DNA of 64,000 nucleotides from Diprion similis (GCF_021155765.1 NC_060108.1:19865025-19929024); one strand, 5' to 3'; positions 39,301-51,680 are shown, numbered from the stretch's first letter. Made by a program: numbers and translations. The notes: generated by a model not told the origin, from the sequence alone.

Positions 39301-41493
39301 AGTGCCATATCACGCGTAGCTATATATATGAAATTCAAGTACATACGACTATTGGAAATCGGCAAAAAACCTTGTTGCACGCAATCGAATAATGCATCAC
39401 GCGAAGTAATCACGGAAAAGACGGATAAGTTGGATCAACCTTGATGTGATTAAAAAATCATCAATTTGCTTTCTTAAGTCACAGCTAACAATGTGATCTA
39501 AGTTGTAAGTTGTAATATACTATCAAAGTATACACACGATACTCACTTAGGCCTTTAGCGACAGGTACTGAGCGTGTGATTCCAAATGCTCAATTTATTC
39601 GATTACATAGATACATAATCTCAATTCGTTTACTCTTTCAATGAGACATACATATATTTCTGAATTATATTAGCAAGTATTATCAACAGTTGCCCATAAC
39701 AATTTTAATAGAAAAGCCATGATTTAAAAAAAAAACATACATGTGTGTGACACGTATCAATATAATTATACCCAAAGTCTATACTCTACAATGCGATAAT
39801 TTGAAAAAATTAATGACGCGGTAGTTATAGAACATTTTATAAAATCACAACGACGATGCTGCTTGTCATTATGTAATACGTCATGGATATGCGAGTATCT
39901 CAAGGTATTGATATTCAAGCGTCGTAGAGTGATGATTGTGTGTATAAGCATGACAAGAATCTACGCAGCTAATTTTAATTAAATCGTCAAAACCCAAATT
40001 ATAACAGAAATGAACGCGAAAATAGCGACTGCTAATTGGTGGTAAAAATTATAATTGTAATAACAAAATTCTATCAGTTCAAATTTGTTTTCTTTTTATC
40101 TATTTTTCTATGGAGGTCGTTTAAAACGCACGTAGATACATATGTAGGGTACATCTGCACTACTTGCAAGTCTATCTTTAGCACCGAATTTACATTTAAA
40201 GTTAACATTCAATTAACAAATCGTTATATAACGTGTTTTCATTACAGTTTAACGTTAAGAATCTACGATAATGTGTCATCCCCTGTGTGCTTTGCGTTGT
40301 TGCACAATAACTCTTCTATGTTGGTCTAAGAATTATGAACGTGTAACGATTTTAAGGCAAACGGAGAGGGTTTAAACCGTACAAAATATGACATCTACGG
40401 CGCTGATAAATTCTAAAACCTATTCTACATTTATAGTATACATGATATTTGCACCAGTATTTTTGGTTATTGCAGACAAAAATTTGCGTAATATAAAATA
40501 ACCTTTTACGCCTTTAAACAAGGACAAATGCTGTATTTTCGTCACTTCAAACCGGAGAAGCTTGGAAGCTTTAGTTTTCAATCTTTTTGAATAAGAATAA
40601 AAAATTTCCCAATCCTTAATATGTCAAATAATTGAAAACCAGTCATGATCGAAACGCGCAATTCAGTCCCTGAAAGATTCAATGCTTTGTCCATGAATTA
40701 AAGTAATTAAAAAGAATTAATGAAAAGTTTGCTCGTCGCAGGGTAATAAAAGTCGTGATATTGTTGTAAACCGTAAGTATAGCAATAACCAGAAACTGCG
40801 ATATTACGCATAAATTACCGCATGCGTATAAAATATCATCATATACGAGTATGAATAAGTACGTATGTACATGCAGATACACATTCGCGAGTCAAGTGTA
40901 TTACGAAAGCTGGCCAGGTTATCATGGGATACATTGGATGACCCAAAGAGCTTGCGAAATTTCATTTCAACGTGGTAACGTTAATCATTATTAAACACAG
41001 TTTGATGCTATTGATTTAAAAAAAAAAAATTTAAACCATCATTGTCCAGCGTATAACGGAATCCGACCGGGCCGGAAATTCGAGGATATTCTCCAAAGCC
41101 GGTTGATCAAACCGAGGTTTCATCAATAAAAACAGGGATGCAAGAGCGGGACAAGAAATCTCTGCATTATTAAGGATGGCTGGGAAATCAAGGTGGGGAG
41201 ACCATGCCATGGAGGGGGGGGGGGGGGGGTGTAACCAGAACCAAAACAAGCCTAACTTGCGATGCAAGAAATACTTCGCGTCTTGCCGCCCGCCGTTGAA
41301 CGACAGTTGTGTCGAAGGCTTGTACCAGTGCGCAAACTCATCTCCGGACTCTTGGAACCAATCGATTAATCTCTTATTATTTATACGTTAAAACGTGGAG
41401 AAATTAAACATTGTATAAGCGAATAAAAGAAGGGAGCGTAAACCGGTGGAAAAAACTTTTTAGAACAAAGGACTATCGTTGGGTAGTTTGAAA
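36397..41493. other. Intergenic region between Sirt2 and CBS
   Basis: The left end (36.4-36.75 kb) is the Sirt2 5' flank, with a short GC-rich segment near 36.64-36.66 kb. The remainder is AT-rich with no exon chain. A run of about 16 G residues lies at 41214-41229. Short open frames are scattered and unsupported. Confidence 0.45.
41214..41229 (+). repeat. Poly-G run
   Basis: About sixteen consecutive G residues, in otherwise AT-rich DNA, within a short more GC-rich island (about 41.04-41.36 kb). Could form a G-quadruplex; the run length is also prone to sequencing error. Confidence 0.8.
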
Positions 41494-44400
41494 ATGGAAT
41501 TAATACGTCCAGATCTACCTTCACGGTGCACGTGGCAACCAAATGCTAAAAATAATCCACATACAAAACGACCACCGTGAGTAAAAAAAATTTTAATTCA
41601 AGTATTCGTTGAGTAAGTGTAACGATCGATCGTTATCCAAACTACTAAATGAACGCCGATGTACGAACATCAGTTTCAGATACGTGTGCGTAAAAGCAAC
41701 GCGCTTCCGCTAATGATGAAACACGTAGATTGTTCGGCGTCAGAATCACTGCTTGTCGCTCGCCAGTTGTGTAGCAATTAACTCGCGTGTGGCGTCTTAT
41801 TGGCGCGGGCACGACCGGGTCAGAAAATGAAAAAAAAGACGAACAAGTAGTTTGCCTCGAAACCTTTGTTCCATCATGTTTTCCAATCTCAATCGCGACG
41901 GGTTTCCGAAAATATATTAAACAGGTACTTGGATGAGTTTTGGAGAGTACAAAATGCCTTTTATCACATGCAAGGTGTCAATTAATTACACATTGTTGTT
42001 GATCAAAGCATTTATGTTTTTCGATTTTTTAACAATCGAAGGTAGAGGAAATTGTACGGAACGTAGTCTGTTAGAACAAGTAGTAGATATTGAATATCGG
42101 CCTGGCGATCGATCATACTTGCGTAAAAGACAAGAATAATTATTTGCACAGTTGTACTCTTAATACAGAGCAATACATAATTAGAGATACAGGCACGAAA
42201 CTACTCCCTACATCACTTAAAACTTTCCTTGTTAGGCATAGTTTACTTTCCATTTCATATTTATGCGCTTCGATTACATCAAATCCGTATTTGTGGGACA
42301 AGTTTATGCAGAGGCTGAATAAATACTTGATAACATCTACACCACACTAGCGTATGAAACTTAAACATCAACTTGAATAATCTAGCGGACAACAACTTGC
42401 ACCATAATTTGATAGTATATGTCCACACGTAAGAAGTTGTCTATGATTTGAGCAATCTAATCTATTATATTGTTAAATAGTCGTCATAGATTTGAACTGC
42501 ACTGAGCAAATATATTATGCACGTTGAACGATTACATTATGTTGAAAATTATGGAAACCTTACTCTTCAGACTATTCATTTAGATAGGAATGATATATCT
42601 ATTGAAGTACTAGTCATTCAAGTCTGTAAACAGGTGTTTGAAAACTTTATTTTCGATAAGTGAAAAGCTATTTTGAAATCAAATGCTCAGCGTGTAACAT
42701 CTATCTGAACCAATTAATTGTAAACTGAACAATACGTGTTGTTTGTTCTAGCCTTGATAATCGCAAGGATGTACTCCCCAACATCCTGGCTGCCATTGGA
42801 CAAACGCCTATGGTGCGATTGAATAATATTTGCAAATCATTTAATATCAAATGTGAATTATGTGAGTATTATTTGCAGAATAGCACAGCTCACTTGTTGA
42901 CTTGGACACTAAATTTCCAATTTAAATTAACAATTATCGTTCAATTTCAGTGGCAAAATGCGAATTTCTGAACCCTGGTGGTTCTGTAAAAGACAGGATC
43001 GCGTACAGAATGATCCAAGATGCGGAAGACAAAGGGATTCTCAAGCCAGGATATACCATAATTGAGCCAACAAGCGGAAATACAGGTATAGGATTGGCGA
43101 TGGCATCAGCGGTCAAGGGTTACCGTTGTATCATAGTGATGCCTGAGAAGATGTCGAATGAAAAAGTTGACACGCTGCGGGCTCTGGGGGCAGAGATCGT
43201 TAGAACGCCAACCGAGGCTGCGTGGGACAGTCCCGAAGGTCATATAACAGTATCTCAGAAATTACAGAAGGAAATACCGAACAGTGTAATTCTGGATCAG
43301 GTAATTAGACATCGATGCAAACGGAAAGTTGGCGGATTTCTTTTTTCCTTTGCAAGGCATGCTAACGATTTTATGTTTTACAGTATACCAATTGTGGAAA
43401 CCCTCTAGCTCATTACGATCAAACAGCGTATGAAATCTGGGAACAATGCAAAGGAAAAATCGATTATGTAGTGGCAGGAGCTGGAACTGGTGGAACCATT
43501 AGTGGAATCAGTCGTAGATTCAAAGAACTGATACCACAGACAAAAATCGTAGCTATTGATCCGGAAGGCAGTATTCTCGCAGAACCTATGGAAATAAATC
43601 AAAGTGAAGTTACCTTCTATGAAGTTGAAGGAATTGGGTGTGTATTCCTTGTGTTAAACTAAACCAAATTGCAGTGTTCAAGATCACATTGAGTCTGCCA
43701 CATATCTGACTGACATACATTTTCAGGTATGACTTCACTCCTACAGTTTTGGATCGTGGTTCAATTGATTTGTGGGTTAAAACGAATGACAAAGAATCAC
43801 TCAACTGTGCTAGGGCACTAATACGTGAGGAGGGTTTGTTGTGCGGTGGTAGTAGCGGTGCAGCTATGTCAGCAGCGTTAAAATTGGCCAAGGATCTACC
43901 GGACGATCAAAGAGTTGTCGTAATACTACCAGATGGTCTCAGAAACTACATGACTAAATTTGTATCGGACCACTGGATGGAAGCCAGAGGTTTTTTGGTA
44001 AGAAATACAAAAAGAGTTTAGAAAATAGGATTGTAAGTTGAAGTACTATGATTAGGTTGAAAAAAAACTTTCTCGTTCTTTTAGGATCCACCTCCGCCGG
44101 TAGAGGCGAACAAATGGTGGTGGAAGACCCCCATTTCAAATCTTCGTTTAAATCCCCTGTCTACTCTACCAGCAGAAGCTACTTGTCAAGAGGCAATTGC
44201 GATTTTGAAGAAAGGGGGATTTGACCAAATTCCGCTTATAGAAAAGAATGGAAGTATCCAAGGGGTAGTAACTCTGAATGCTCTTACAAGAAGTCTGATT
44301 TCGGGTAAAGTCAAGTCTACGGATTCCGCACAGAAAGTACTATTCAAACAATTTAGAAAGCTCACTACTTGTGCGACCCTCGGCCGATTGTCACGAATTC

Positions 44401-44525
44401 TTGAAAAAGACGCGTATGTTGTTATAGTTAATGCAAAACAGACGACCAGCGCAGTGGGTATTGCCACTCAGATGGATCTTTTGAATTATATCAGTGAACC
44501 ACAGAGTAACGGCACTGCTGCTTGA
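41494..44525 (+). CDS. Cbs: Cystathionine beta-synthase
   Basis: PLP enzyme that condenses serine and homocysteine to cystathionine in transsulfuration and can release H2S. Six exons: 41494-41576, 42752-42861, 42951-43300, 43384-43637, 43727-43997 and 44085-44525; 502 residues. The N-terminus has SRCTW and a following NPHTKR; Cys12 and His23 correspond to the heme ligands of animal CBS. PLP binds Lys78 in GGSVKDR; the phosphate loop is [19 protein letters not shown] and LCGGSSGA are family signatures. The C-terminal third after the WWW motif contains a pair of CBS (Bateman) domains, which in mammals bind S-adenosylmethionine. The CxxC redox motif of the human enzyme is not present (ELIPQTK at that place). 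First intron about 1.2 kb. Converges on TRAPPC6; an AATAAA near 45105 may be its poly(A) signal. Confidence 0.97.
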
Positions 44526-45154
44526 TCTGTATACCTATATTCTTACTTTATAAACTGTTTAACGCAAGCCCCGCTTACCAATTTTTCTGCAGTGTAGATA
44601 GATTTAGTCAATTTTTACAACAGTTGACACACGTATTTTTTGTTTTGTTCTTTTCTTTTTTTTTCCTGGAAATTGTTAGATTTTTATACACTTCTACTCT
44701 TGAACTGTGTGCATTATTATGTAATCGAATAAAACATGAGACTGATCATGTATACGTTTTTAAGTGTGGTATAGTTATTTGTCAGTCCATGCGATATGAC
44801 ATTTTATATTTGAAAATACTATTTGCACTGCGATGCATTGGACCAATATTTTATGACAAATTATTAAGATTAAATAACTCGAATGGTAAATCGAATTTCA
44901 TCTTTTTTTCTACATCTGCGTTGCATTTACACGATTTATATGTAACCTGGAGTAGATGGGAACATTACGACCATGCACATATCGATTTCTTTTACCGAAA
45001 TTAGGTATGTGTATTGTTCTGCAGTATTCGTTGCAGTATGTCTATTATATCTATCAATTCATAATCATAGTCATTTATACAAATAATATAATGTTTATAG
45101 ATTTTCAATAAAGTTACTAAATTTACATATACTTATATAATTATTTACATTGTC

Positions 45155-45811
45155 TTAAACTCTCTGTACCTGTACGTGAAATTTGCAACTCGGTAATGTA
45201 GATATTTCTGCCGTGACCGTACTAACTATTCCAAGGTTCGCAAGGCTGCCACGAAGTAGACCGCAGGTAAAAGCCAAAAGCCGTGGAGCCTCGCGCAAGT
45301 ACTGCGTGCTATCGGGAGCACCGATGTTGGTTAATAAACGGAATGCATTGTCATGCAGTACGTATACTCCCTGATGGTTTGTTCGCAAATTATCAATCTG
45401 TTTGCGATACAGGCTTGACCAAAGATCCATGCATATGAACTTAATTGTGTCCAACTCATCTTTGAAACGTGCCCATTCCCTGGTTAAACGTTCCATGATT
45501 CGATATCCCACACCGAATCCCATCCACTCTAGAGGCGAAAGCTCTTCTTCGCCTTCCTGATTTGAAATATTATTCAATAATTAGATAGTCGATTGGATAT
45601 TCTGCCAAATAACTTTGTATTACACGAGCGGATTCAAGAATCTTGGGAATCTAGGATAATATATTTAAAATGTAGCGTAACTTGCCTTGCCATTTGCTTT
45701 TGTGCTCAGTACGTAATTCACCATTTCGGCATGCAAATATTCGAACAGACACTCGTCCGCTTCCCCGGTATCAGGAAGGTTTGTTTTCGTGTCTACACCT
45801 TGCTGCTTCAT
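45155..45811 (-). CDS. TRAPPC6B: TRAPP complex subunit 6 (Trs33/Bet3-family), TRAPPC6B-like
   Basis: Subunit of the TRAPP tethering complexes, which activate Rab1/Rab11-type GTPases at ER-Golgi and Golgi membranes. Two exons on the minus strand, 45811-45686 and 45556-45155, giving 175 residues. Recognised by WMGFGVGYRIMERL, RFKDELDTIKFICMDLW, KQIDNLRTNHQGVYVL and the C-terminal GLLRGSLANLGI..VTAE..TLPSCKF, all hallmarks of the Bet3/Trs33 fold. Length is slightly above the human 158 because of a longer N-terminus. The single intron starts GCAAGT after AAG, the perfect GC-type donor; the GT two bases further on would break the frame. Start is the first ATG in the open frame of exon 1. Confidence 0.95.
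45557..45685 (-). other. GC-AG intron in TRAPPC6
   Basis: A 129-bp intron on the minus strand with donor AAG/GCAAGT and acceptor AAATCAG. Splicing in phase 0 joins NGK to EGEEELSPLEW, which fits the family alignment. Confidence 0.85.
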
Positions 45812-46619
45812 AACGCAAGCCTTGGTTTAATGGACCGTCAAGAAATAACGCCGTTTATTTGTTGAGGTTACGGTGTGATCTGTCAAAGTGGCAAAACTCA
45901 ACAAACTGTCAGTTTCGCCTTGTCGCTCGCCAATAGCTGACAAATTACGATCGCTGTTTGGTGAAAAATCTATCAACTTTACATTCGTCTTTCGTAATCT
46001 GAATTCAACTCAGTTGTTGATTTTCTATTACATTTGTAAGTAGGTTTTGTCGATTGTTGAACTTTCGACGTCAAACGTCGAGACTGTGTTCATAAACTAC
46101 TTGACTACCGCCTTTCCCCATTGACTAAACAGCTCTAAAGACGGTCAAGCATAAGTATTTTTTCGAAGCTCCTAACCGGGGAGAGTGGACGCAAGCTATG
46201 TCGATAATGGATGAATACTTCTCTGTCTCGATCTCAAATTCTATAGAATTTCTGCATAATGATGATGATACAACGGCGTATGGTGAAAAAAGTTGTAATA
46301 TGATGCGTACTTTTTTGGTTATTTATATTGCATACTTTGAACAAAATCGACAATGAAAGAATAAGACGTTTCCAAGATTTTTCTTTAATTAACATCTAGA
46401 AACAAAAACGTCCACACGCCAACTACTCGAAGCTACACCCAACATTTTTGAGATTATTGGTATTTTGCACTGATCAGGATATTGCAGATCAGTGACATTT
46501 TGATATCGAGTTTTGCACAACTGGGAGAAATTCGTCAGTTCAAATTCGAAGATTTTCAGTAATGATTTGACGCCAGTATAGTATACATTATACAAAGACA
46601 ACAAATATATAATAACAAA

Positions 46620-46870
46620 TCATACATCAGACTCACCCTTGCGCCAAACGCCTGGAGAAAATCACGGCACTCGTTACAAATGTCAAGTTTCACCACTGCA
46701 CTGCAGATGACAATTAAAACATTAAATAACAATTTTTCAAAGAAATTTGATAAAACTGACGATTCACTCACTGTTTCAACACTATTTATTAGGGATTATT
46801 AACACGGTTATGCTCTAATACACGACGTCATGATTAAGTAAAAGATAATCGCACTGATATCGTTCGCCAT
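46620..46870 (-). other. Weak candidate: short signal-like peptide plus a CxxC exon
   Basis: On the minus strand an ATG at 46870 in the context AAGATGGCG opens a 20-codon frame with a hydrophobic, signal-like stretch (MANDISAIIFYLIMTS). About 120 bp further on, an exon-like block between a CTGCAG acceptor and a GGTGAGTC donor (about 46702-46648) encodes VKLDICNECRDFLQAFGA. Joining them needs a weak GTGTAT donor; a stronger GTGAGT donor near 46770 would leave the first exon non-coding. I do not recognise the product. It may be a small secreted protein or only the 5' end of a longer transcript. Confidence 0.22.
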
Positions 46871-47509
46871 CTTGATTAATATTTTCTGAAGCGCAGCAAC
46901 TCAACCGAGATCTTAACGTTCGTACCACACAATCAAAGAAATCAAAATACGCGCAGTTAATCGACTGCTTCTCGGCTGGGCCTCTAGGTTAGGTCAGTGG
47001 ATCTCAATTACATTTTTTGTCAAAGAACTTGAAAATCTAGGATTATTAATCGAAAGTGTAAAAAAATGTAAAAGCGAGTTGAAGTAGCCGATCGCGTATT
47101 TGGACTGCGTGTAGCACTCTTTTTCCACTAATTTTGACCCGCAGGAATGACCGAATATATCTTCGGTCAACGTATTTTGTTCGGCTGTAAGACGTCAGAA
47201 AATTTCAATTGACGCCTGATGTGTCACGCAACGGCAATTTTTCTAACACCTGACCGCGTTGTCGTAATTCGCACGGCATTTCCGACCGGTTGAGAATTAC
47301 TTCCGAGCACAGCGTAGCGACAGTCGCTTCCGAGCAGCCGTAGTGGAACTACGCGAGCCGCGAGTCAGAATTCAAATCGCCATGTACAGGCTTTGCCTAT
47401 TCAGGACATGTCCAAGCAGTGATACCTTAAGGTTAAAAAAAGGCTGTGTATTGTGATTCGATCAGTGTATAACGCCCACGAAACTCACTGCGATTAATAT
47501 ACGAACGGC

Positions 47510-48812
47510 ATGCAGCGTATGAGCCATAAAAGAGCCGAGTTAGTGAAACAAAAACAGTCGAGGACATCGAAGGTGAGTTACCGTGTCTCAAGTTTTCATT
47601 CTTTTGTGCAACTTCAGCTTGTAGCAATATCGATTGTCGACTCTCTGCGTCGGGTGTCGTTTGTTATTGTTTGTGCGGGTGATTTTCGGTAAGTGCGTAG
47701 TTGCGTTGTTTGCAAGTTTAACTCAGTCCGTTTAGGAAGCTAGTTTCAATACGAAAAGTGTAAATGGGCTCGGAATTGAGTGTAATTACTATTATATGCG
47801 TATAATCACGAGGGTTTGGTGACAAGAAATTGACCTGATAATCTTCCGTTGTCGTTTTCTTTCTAACATTCTGAAAAAACGGACCTTGCGGAAGGTAACT
47901 TTCGTGCGAGTTGTGTCTCAGATTTCGGTTCGCGGATCGCTTCTCCCACGTGGACACACGTTCTTGAAATGAAAATTTTATTGCGTCGTTGGTTTTGGCG
48001 TTGTTTCGCATGTAAGAAAAAACTGCAAGCGTTTGAAATTATTCTTGATTATTCCTTTGGGCTACTTTCAATCGGAGAAATTTGTCAGTTAGCTAAAATT
48101 GATTAGTATTCACTTCTTCGTAATATTTATATATATATAATATACGACAAAAAAAAAAAAAAACGGTAATTTTTCAACGTTTGTATAATAATTTTACAAG
48201 ACAAATAGTAATAAAATGTTTTCTTATTTTTGGCCTGTTAACAGGAGCACACTATATTCCAGCACTGTCGACCACATTCAGCGATGATCCAAATCGACCT
48301 CTGACAGCAAACTAAAAATTAAATCACCCGCTATGCAGTGAATAAAACTAAAAGGTACACATTCGATATGATTTTCAATTACTATGCCCCTTTTGATCGT
48401 ACATGATTTTAGCTGCTCAATAATTTTATGCATTTATTCAATATATTCTGTTCTTATTTTATTAGCCTGTTATTATTTTATTATATTCTCATTGCAGTGT
48501 GAAAAGTGTGAAAAGTGTGTGACCACCGTACAGCCTGAGAAGCCACGAGGACTACTACATATACATGTAAAGTGTGGAGCAACCCGGAGGAGGTAAGAAA
48601 ACTTATTTCAATTATTGTTTTATGATTCTACGTGCTGCATTTGAAACCTAATTTTTGTCATTGCGTAACACGCGGTAAACAAATATGGAAGTAGACAACA
48701 GTAATAATGGAAAATCCAGTTTGCTAAATTAATTCGAGCTTTCTCTTTCGTTTTTCAGAGTTAAGCAGAGACATCCGAGTAACTTCTCCATTACTCAGCA
48801 ACGTTGGTGAGT
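47510..48812 (+). other. Weak candidate multi-exon transcript
   Basis: Three exon-like blocks keep one frame open at consensus splice sites: 47510-47572 (MQRMSHKRAELVKQKQSRTSK, donor GTGAGT), 48498-48592 (starts CEKCEKCVTTVQPEKPRG, donor GTAAGA) and 48759-48806 (RVKQRHPSNFSITQQRW, then TGA or another GTGAGT donor). The product would be a basic, Cys-containing peptide of about 70 residues with no recognised domain. The 47.3 kb region just upstream is GC-richer and could be a promoter. It may equally be a non-coding transcript's 5' exons. Confidence 0.25.
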
Positions 48813-50259
48813 TTGCACGTATTTAGGTTACGGGTATTAATTCCCTGGGACTCCTTTGTCACGTGGCGTGGCGGTAAAAATTGTTACACAAATCTTCGAT
48901 TTCTTAGCTGCATGGATAGGCTCATTCGCGATCTCAACGGTGCTTGACTTTCAGTCGATGCATTTTCTTTTTTTCCTTTCTCATCAGAGTTGACCTATTT
49001 TACCACAGTCACTCAAAGTTAGAAATTTTGCACGTTGTTGAAAGTGGAATGAGCATCGCGACAGGTTACCATCACTTACTCAGCATTCGCGAAAATAGTT
49101 CGTGTTTACCTACAGATTATACAATTACAATGATGTCGTTTAAGTGGTGGATAAACCTGAGGTTTGAACATATTTCAACGATTCTTTAATTGATAACGTT
49201 TCAAAGTCTGGTATAACGTAACGTAATCAGCTTGCATGATATATCTTGAATCATTTTCAATTCTTTAATGCCCAGCAACTATCGAACAACCACAGGCTTA
49301 GCTCGCTTAGGAAAATGCTGATAAGCATGCAGGATGTTTTTAATCCATCTTACAAAAGGTTGATGTACCGATAGTCCGCCAGCAATCACTAAAACAATCC
49401 TCTCGCTGACTATGGTACAAAAACGTTTTGCTCCCCACAGGTAATCAATGAAAAAGTAAGTCACAGTGACCACGGCGCAAATGAGGAAGAATGATGTGTG
49501 TTGGAAAGAATGGAGAATCGTTTAGAGCGAATATAGGTAATCGGGTAGGTAGGTAGGTGGTCGTTGTGGGATCCGTCGCGGGGTTTGATATGGATGTGCG
49601 TGTGAATCTCTTTTCAACAGTTCCGTTGGGTGGGTCCGTTGGATTCAGGCGAGGGTAGGAAGGTCGCGATGCACCGCAATGTTATTAACTTTTGTAATCC
49701 ACAGCGTCAAACGATCACAGTGATTTTCATCCGAAAACCCGTGAAAGACTAAATATAAAAATCTCTGAACTATTTATTAGTAAGCTTTCAAATTTTAACG
49801 AGGTTCAATTTCCCATTTCTTGTCACTTTGCTATCATTTTTTAGTCGTTATTGAACTTAATTATTTAGTCATTGTCTATCATTATATCATTCAATTGATC
49901 TCTGTGATCGTCTGAATGGGCAAAACGCATCTCTGGACCATCTATCGCGTTCCGTGGTACGCTAGATGGGGAGAGATGCTGAGCTCGAAGACTTCGCGTC
50001 GAAGAGGACCGCCGGCCGTCACGCCACACAATAATGCATGCTCTCCAACCTCCCTCCCGGACTTGACTCGCATCTCGGAACAACAATTCGCATCGCAATG
50101 TGTCGGATTCAAAAAGACGCGGATGCGGATTGGTTTTCTGCAGAATTTTGCGACAAGTCCTAGACGTTTAAGATTTTTTGACGGATTAATCGGCCGCGCC
50201 TTTTTGCGCGTAGATTAATCACGGGAATCAGACTCGTCATTTGCGCGACGATTGATAAT

Positions 50260-50650
50260 CAGGGTGGCCACTGACCGGGATAGTTGTGAGCAGTTGGAGA
50301 ATTTTTTCTACCGCAAAAAGTCAGGGAATTATGATGGACCATAGGGAAAAATTGGCTCTTTAATAAATATTTTTTAATCTTCATCTATGCTTCGTTAAGT
50401 CAGTTAAGCTAACTTTGGGAAATGGTATCGTTCAATTTCTAATTATTCGTGCGAAATGAAGCAATACTACATGTTTCTTAGATCCAAATTTATATATTGA
50501 AACTGCACAAGTTCTGAAGCCTTGGATCATAAAAACTGCCCAACATTGCCTAATTTTCATGGGAAAACGTCAGGGAATTCTGTATGTTTTGCCGGGAAAA
50601 GTCAGGCAATAGTCAAGGAATTGTATTTGAGCGAAATTGTCACCACCCTG
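50260..50650. mobile_element. Non-autonomous DNA transposon (hAT-like MITE)
   Basis: A 391-bp element with terminal inverted repeats starting CAGGGTGG and ending CCACCCTG, flanked on both sides by ATAAT. Internally it repeats phrases such as GTCAGGGAATT near both ends. The CAG...CTG termini resemble hAT superfamily elements, though a full 8-bp target-site duplication is not evident. It has no coding capacity. Confidence 0.7.
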
Positions 50651-51196
50651 ATAATGAAATCGATCGATCGCTCCTTTTGCTTGACGATTTCGTAAACGGT
50701 ATGTGAAAAAGTAAATCATACTCGACATGTTAAGCCTCCAGCTTTTCAATCAATCTTGTTACGAACAACTGAGTTTTCAAGTATAATTGACTGCGCCATT
50801 TGCGCGTTGACTTGATGCTCTTTGGTTCTGAGAAAAAAACGGGTCATCTGCAAGCCGCCGGTCAATTCACGGGAATAAAAATTGCGGAGTGTAAAGTGAT
50901 AGTGAAGACTTGTCGTAAGTATTTATAACACATACGTGAAGTGTAAGAAAATATTTTTTTAGCGAATGTATGGTCTTTTGTTTCTGAGCAAAGAAACTGT
51001 TCTTCTTTATTAACATACCCTGAAATATTAAGTATTCACTCGAACGAAATATTTATTTCAATAATTCCAGGTAGAAAATTGATTTTGATTTAAAAAATTT
51101 ATAATTCTTCTTTCCATCGTAGAAATAATAGAGCAGAAGACTGTTTTCGCGAATATTGACGTAAGCTTGACATAGATTTTCTCGTAACTTCGTCGA

Positions 51197-51680
51197 TTTA
51201 ACTAATCAAACCTTTTGCATATTTTAGCAAATGAAACCCTTTGGCTGTTTCAGGTAACCAAACTTTTTATCTGTTTCAGGTAACGAAACCATTTCACTGT
51301 TTAAGCTAATCAAACCTTTGTCTGTTTCAGCTAAACAAACTTTTTGACTGTTTCAGCTAATCCAACCTTTTGTCTGTTTCAGCTAAACTAACTTTTTGAC
51401 TGTTTCAGCTAAACAAACTTTTTGACTGTATCAACTAATCAAACCTTTTGTCTGTTTCAGCTAACCAAAATTTTTTACTGTTTCAGCTAATCCAACTTTT
51501 TATCTGTTTCAGCTAAACAAACTTTTTGACTGTTTCAACTAATCAAACCTTTTGTCTGTTTCAGCTAAACGAACTTTTTGACTGATTCAGCAACTCAAAC
51601 CTTTTGTCTATTCCAACTAATCAAACCTTGACTGTTTCAGTGAATTCACCTTTTGTCTGTTTCAGCTAATCAAATCATGT
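51197..51680 (+). repeat. 26-bp minisatellite, about 19 copies, each resembling a 3' splice site
   Basis: Tandem units of about 26 bp with core CTAAACAAACTTTTTGACTG followed by TTTCAG. Units vary at a few positions, partly alternating between ACTTTTTGACTG and CCTTTTGTCTG forms, which suggests a 52-bp higher-order unit. Edge copies are more diverged. Read on the + strand nearly every unit has a branch-site-like CTAAY, a pyrimidine-rich stretch and CAG. It lies about 670 bp upstream of the AP-2 sigma start codon. Confidence 0.9.

Noticed and set aside
41031-41391. GC-richer island with open frames on both strands, as a possible retroelement fragment
   Set aside because: No reverse transcriptase, integrase or terminal repeat was visible.
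44522-45004. 160-codon open frame right after the CBS stop
   Set aside because: It starts with a non-ATG codon, is AT-rich with Phe/Leu-heavy composition and lies in the CBS 3' UTR. No domain seen.
49279-49473. 64-codon minus-strand frame containing FFIDYLWGAKRF
   Set aside because: Considered as a possible transposase or receptor fragment, but no motif was firm enough and both strands are partly open.
49916-50218. 100-codon open frame before the MITE
   Set aside because: GC-rich, with an antisense frame also open; no splice sites or domains fit. Could not be supported as a gene.
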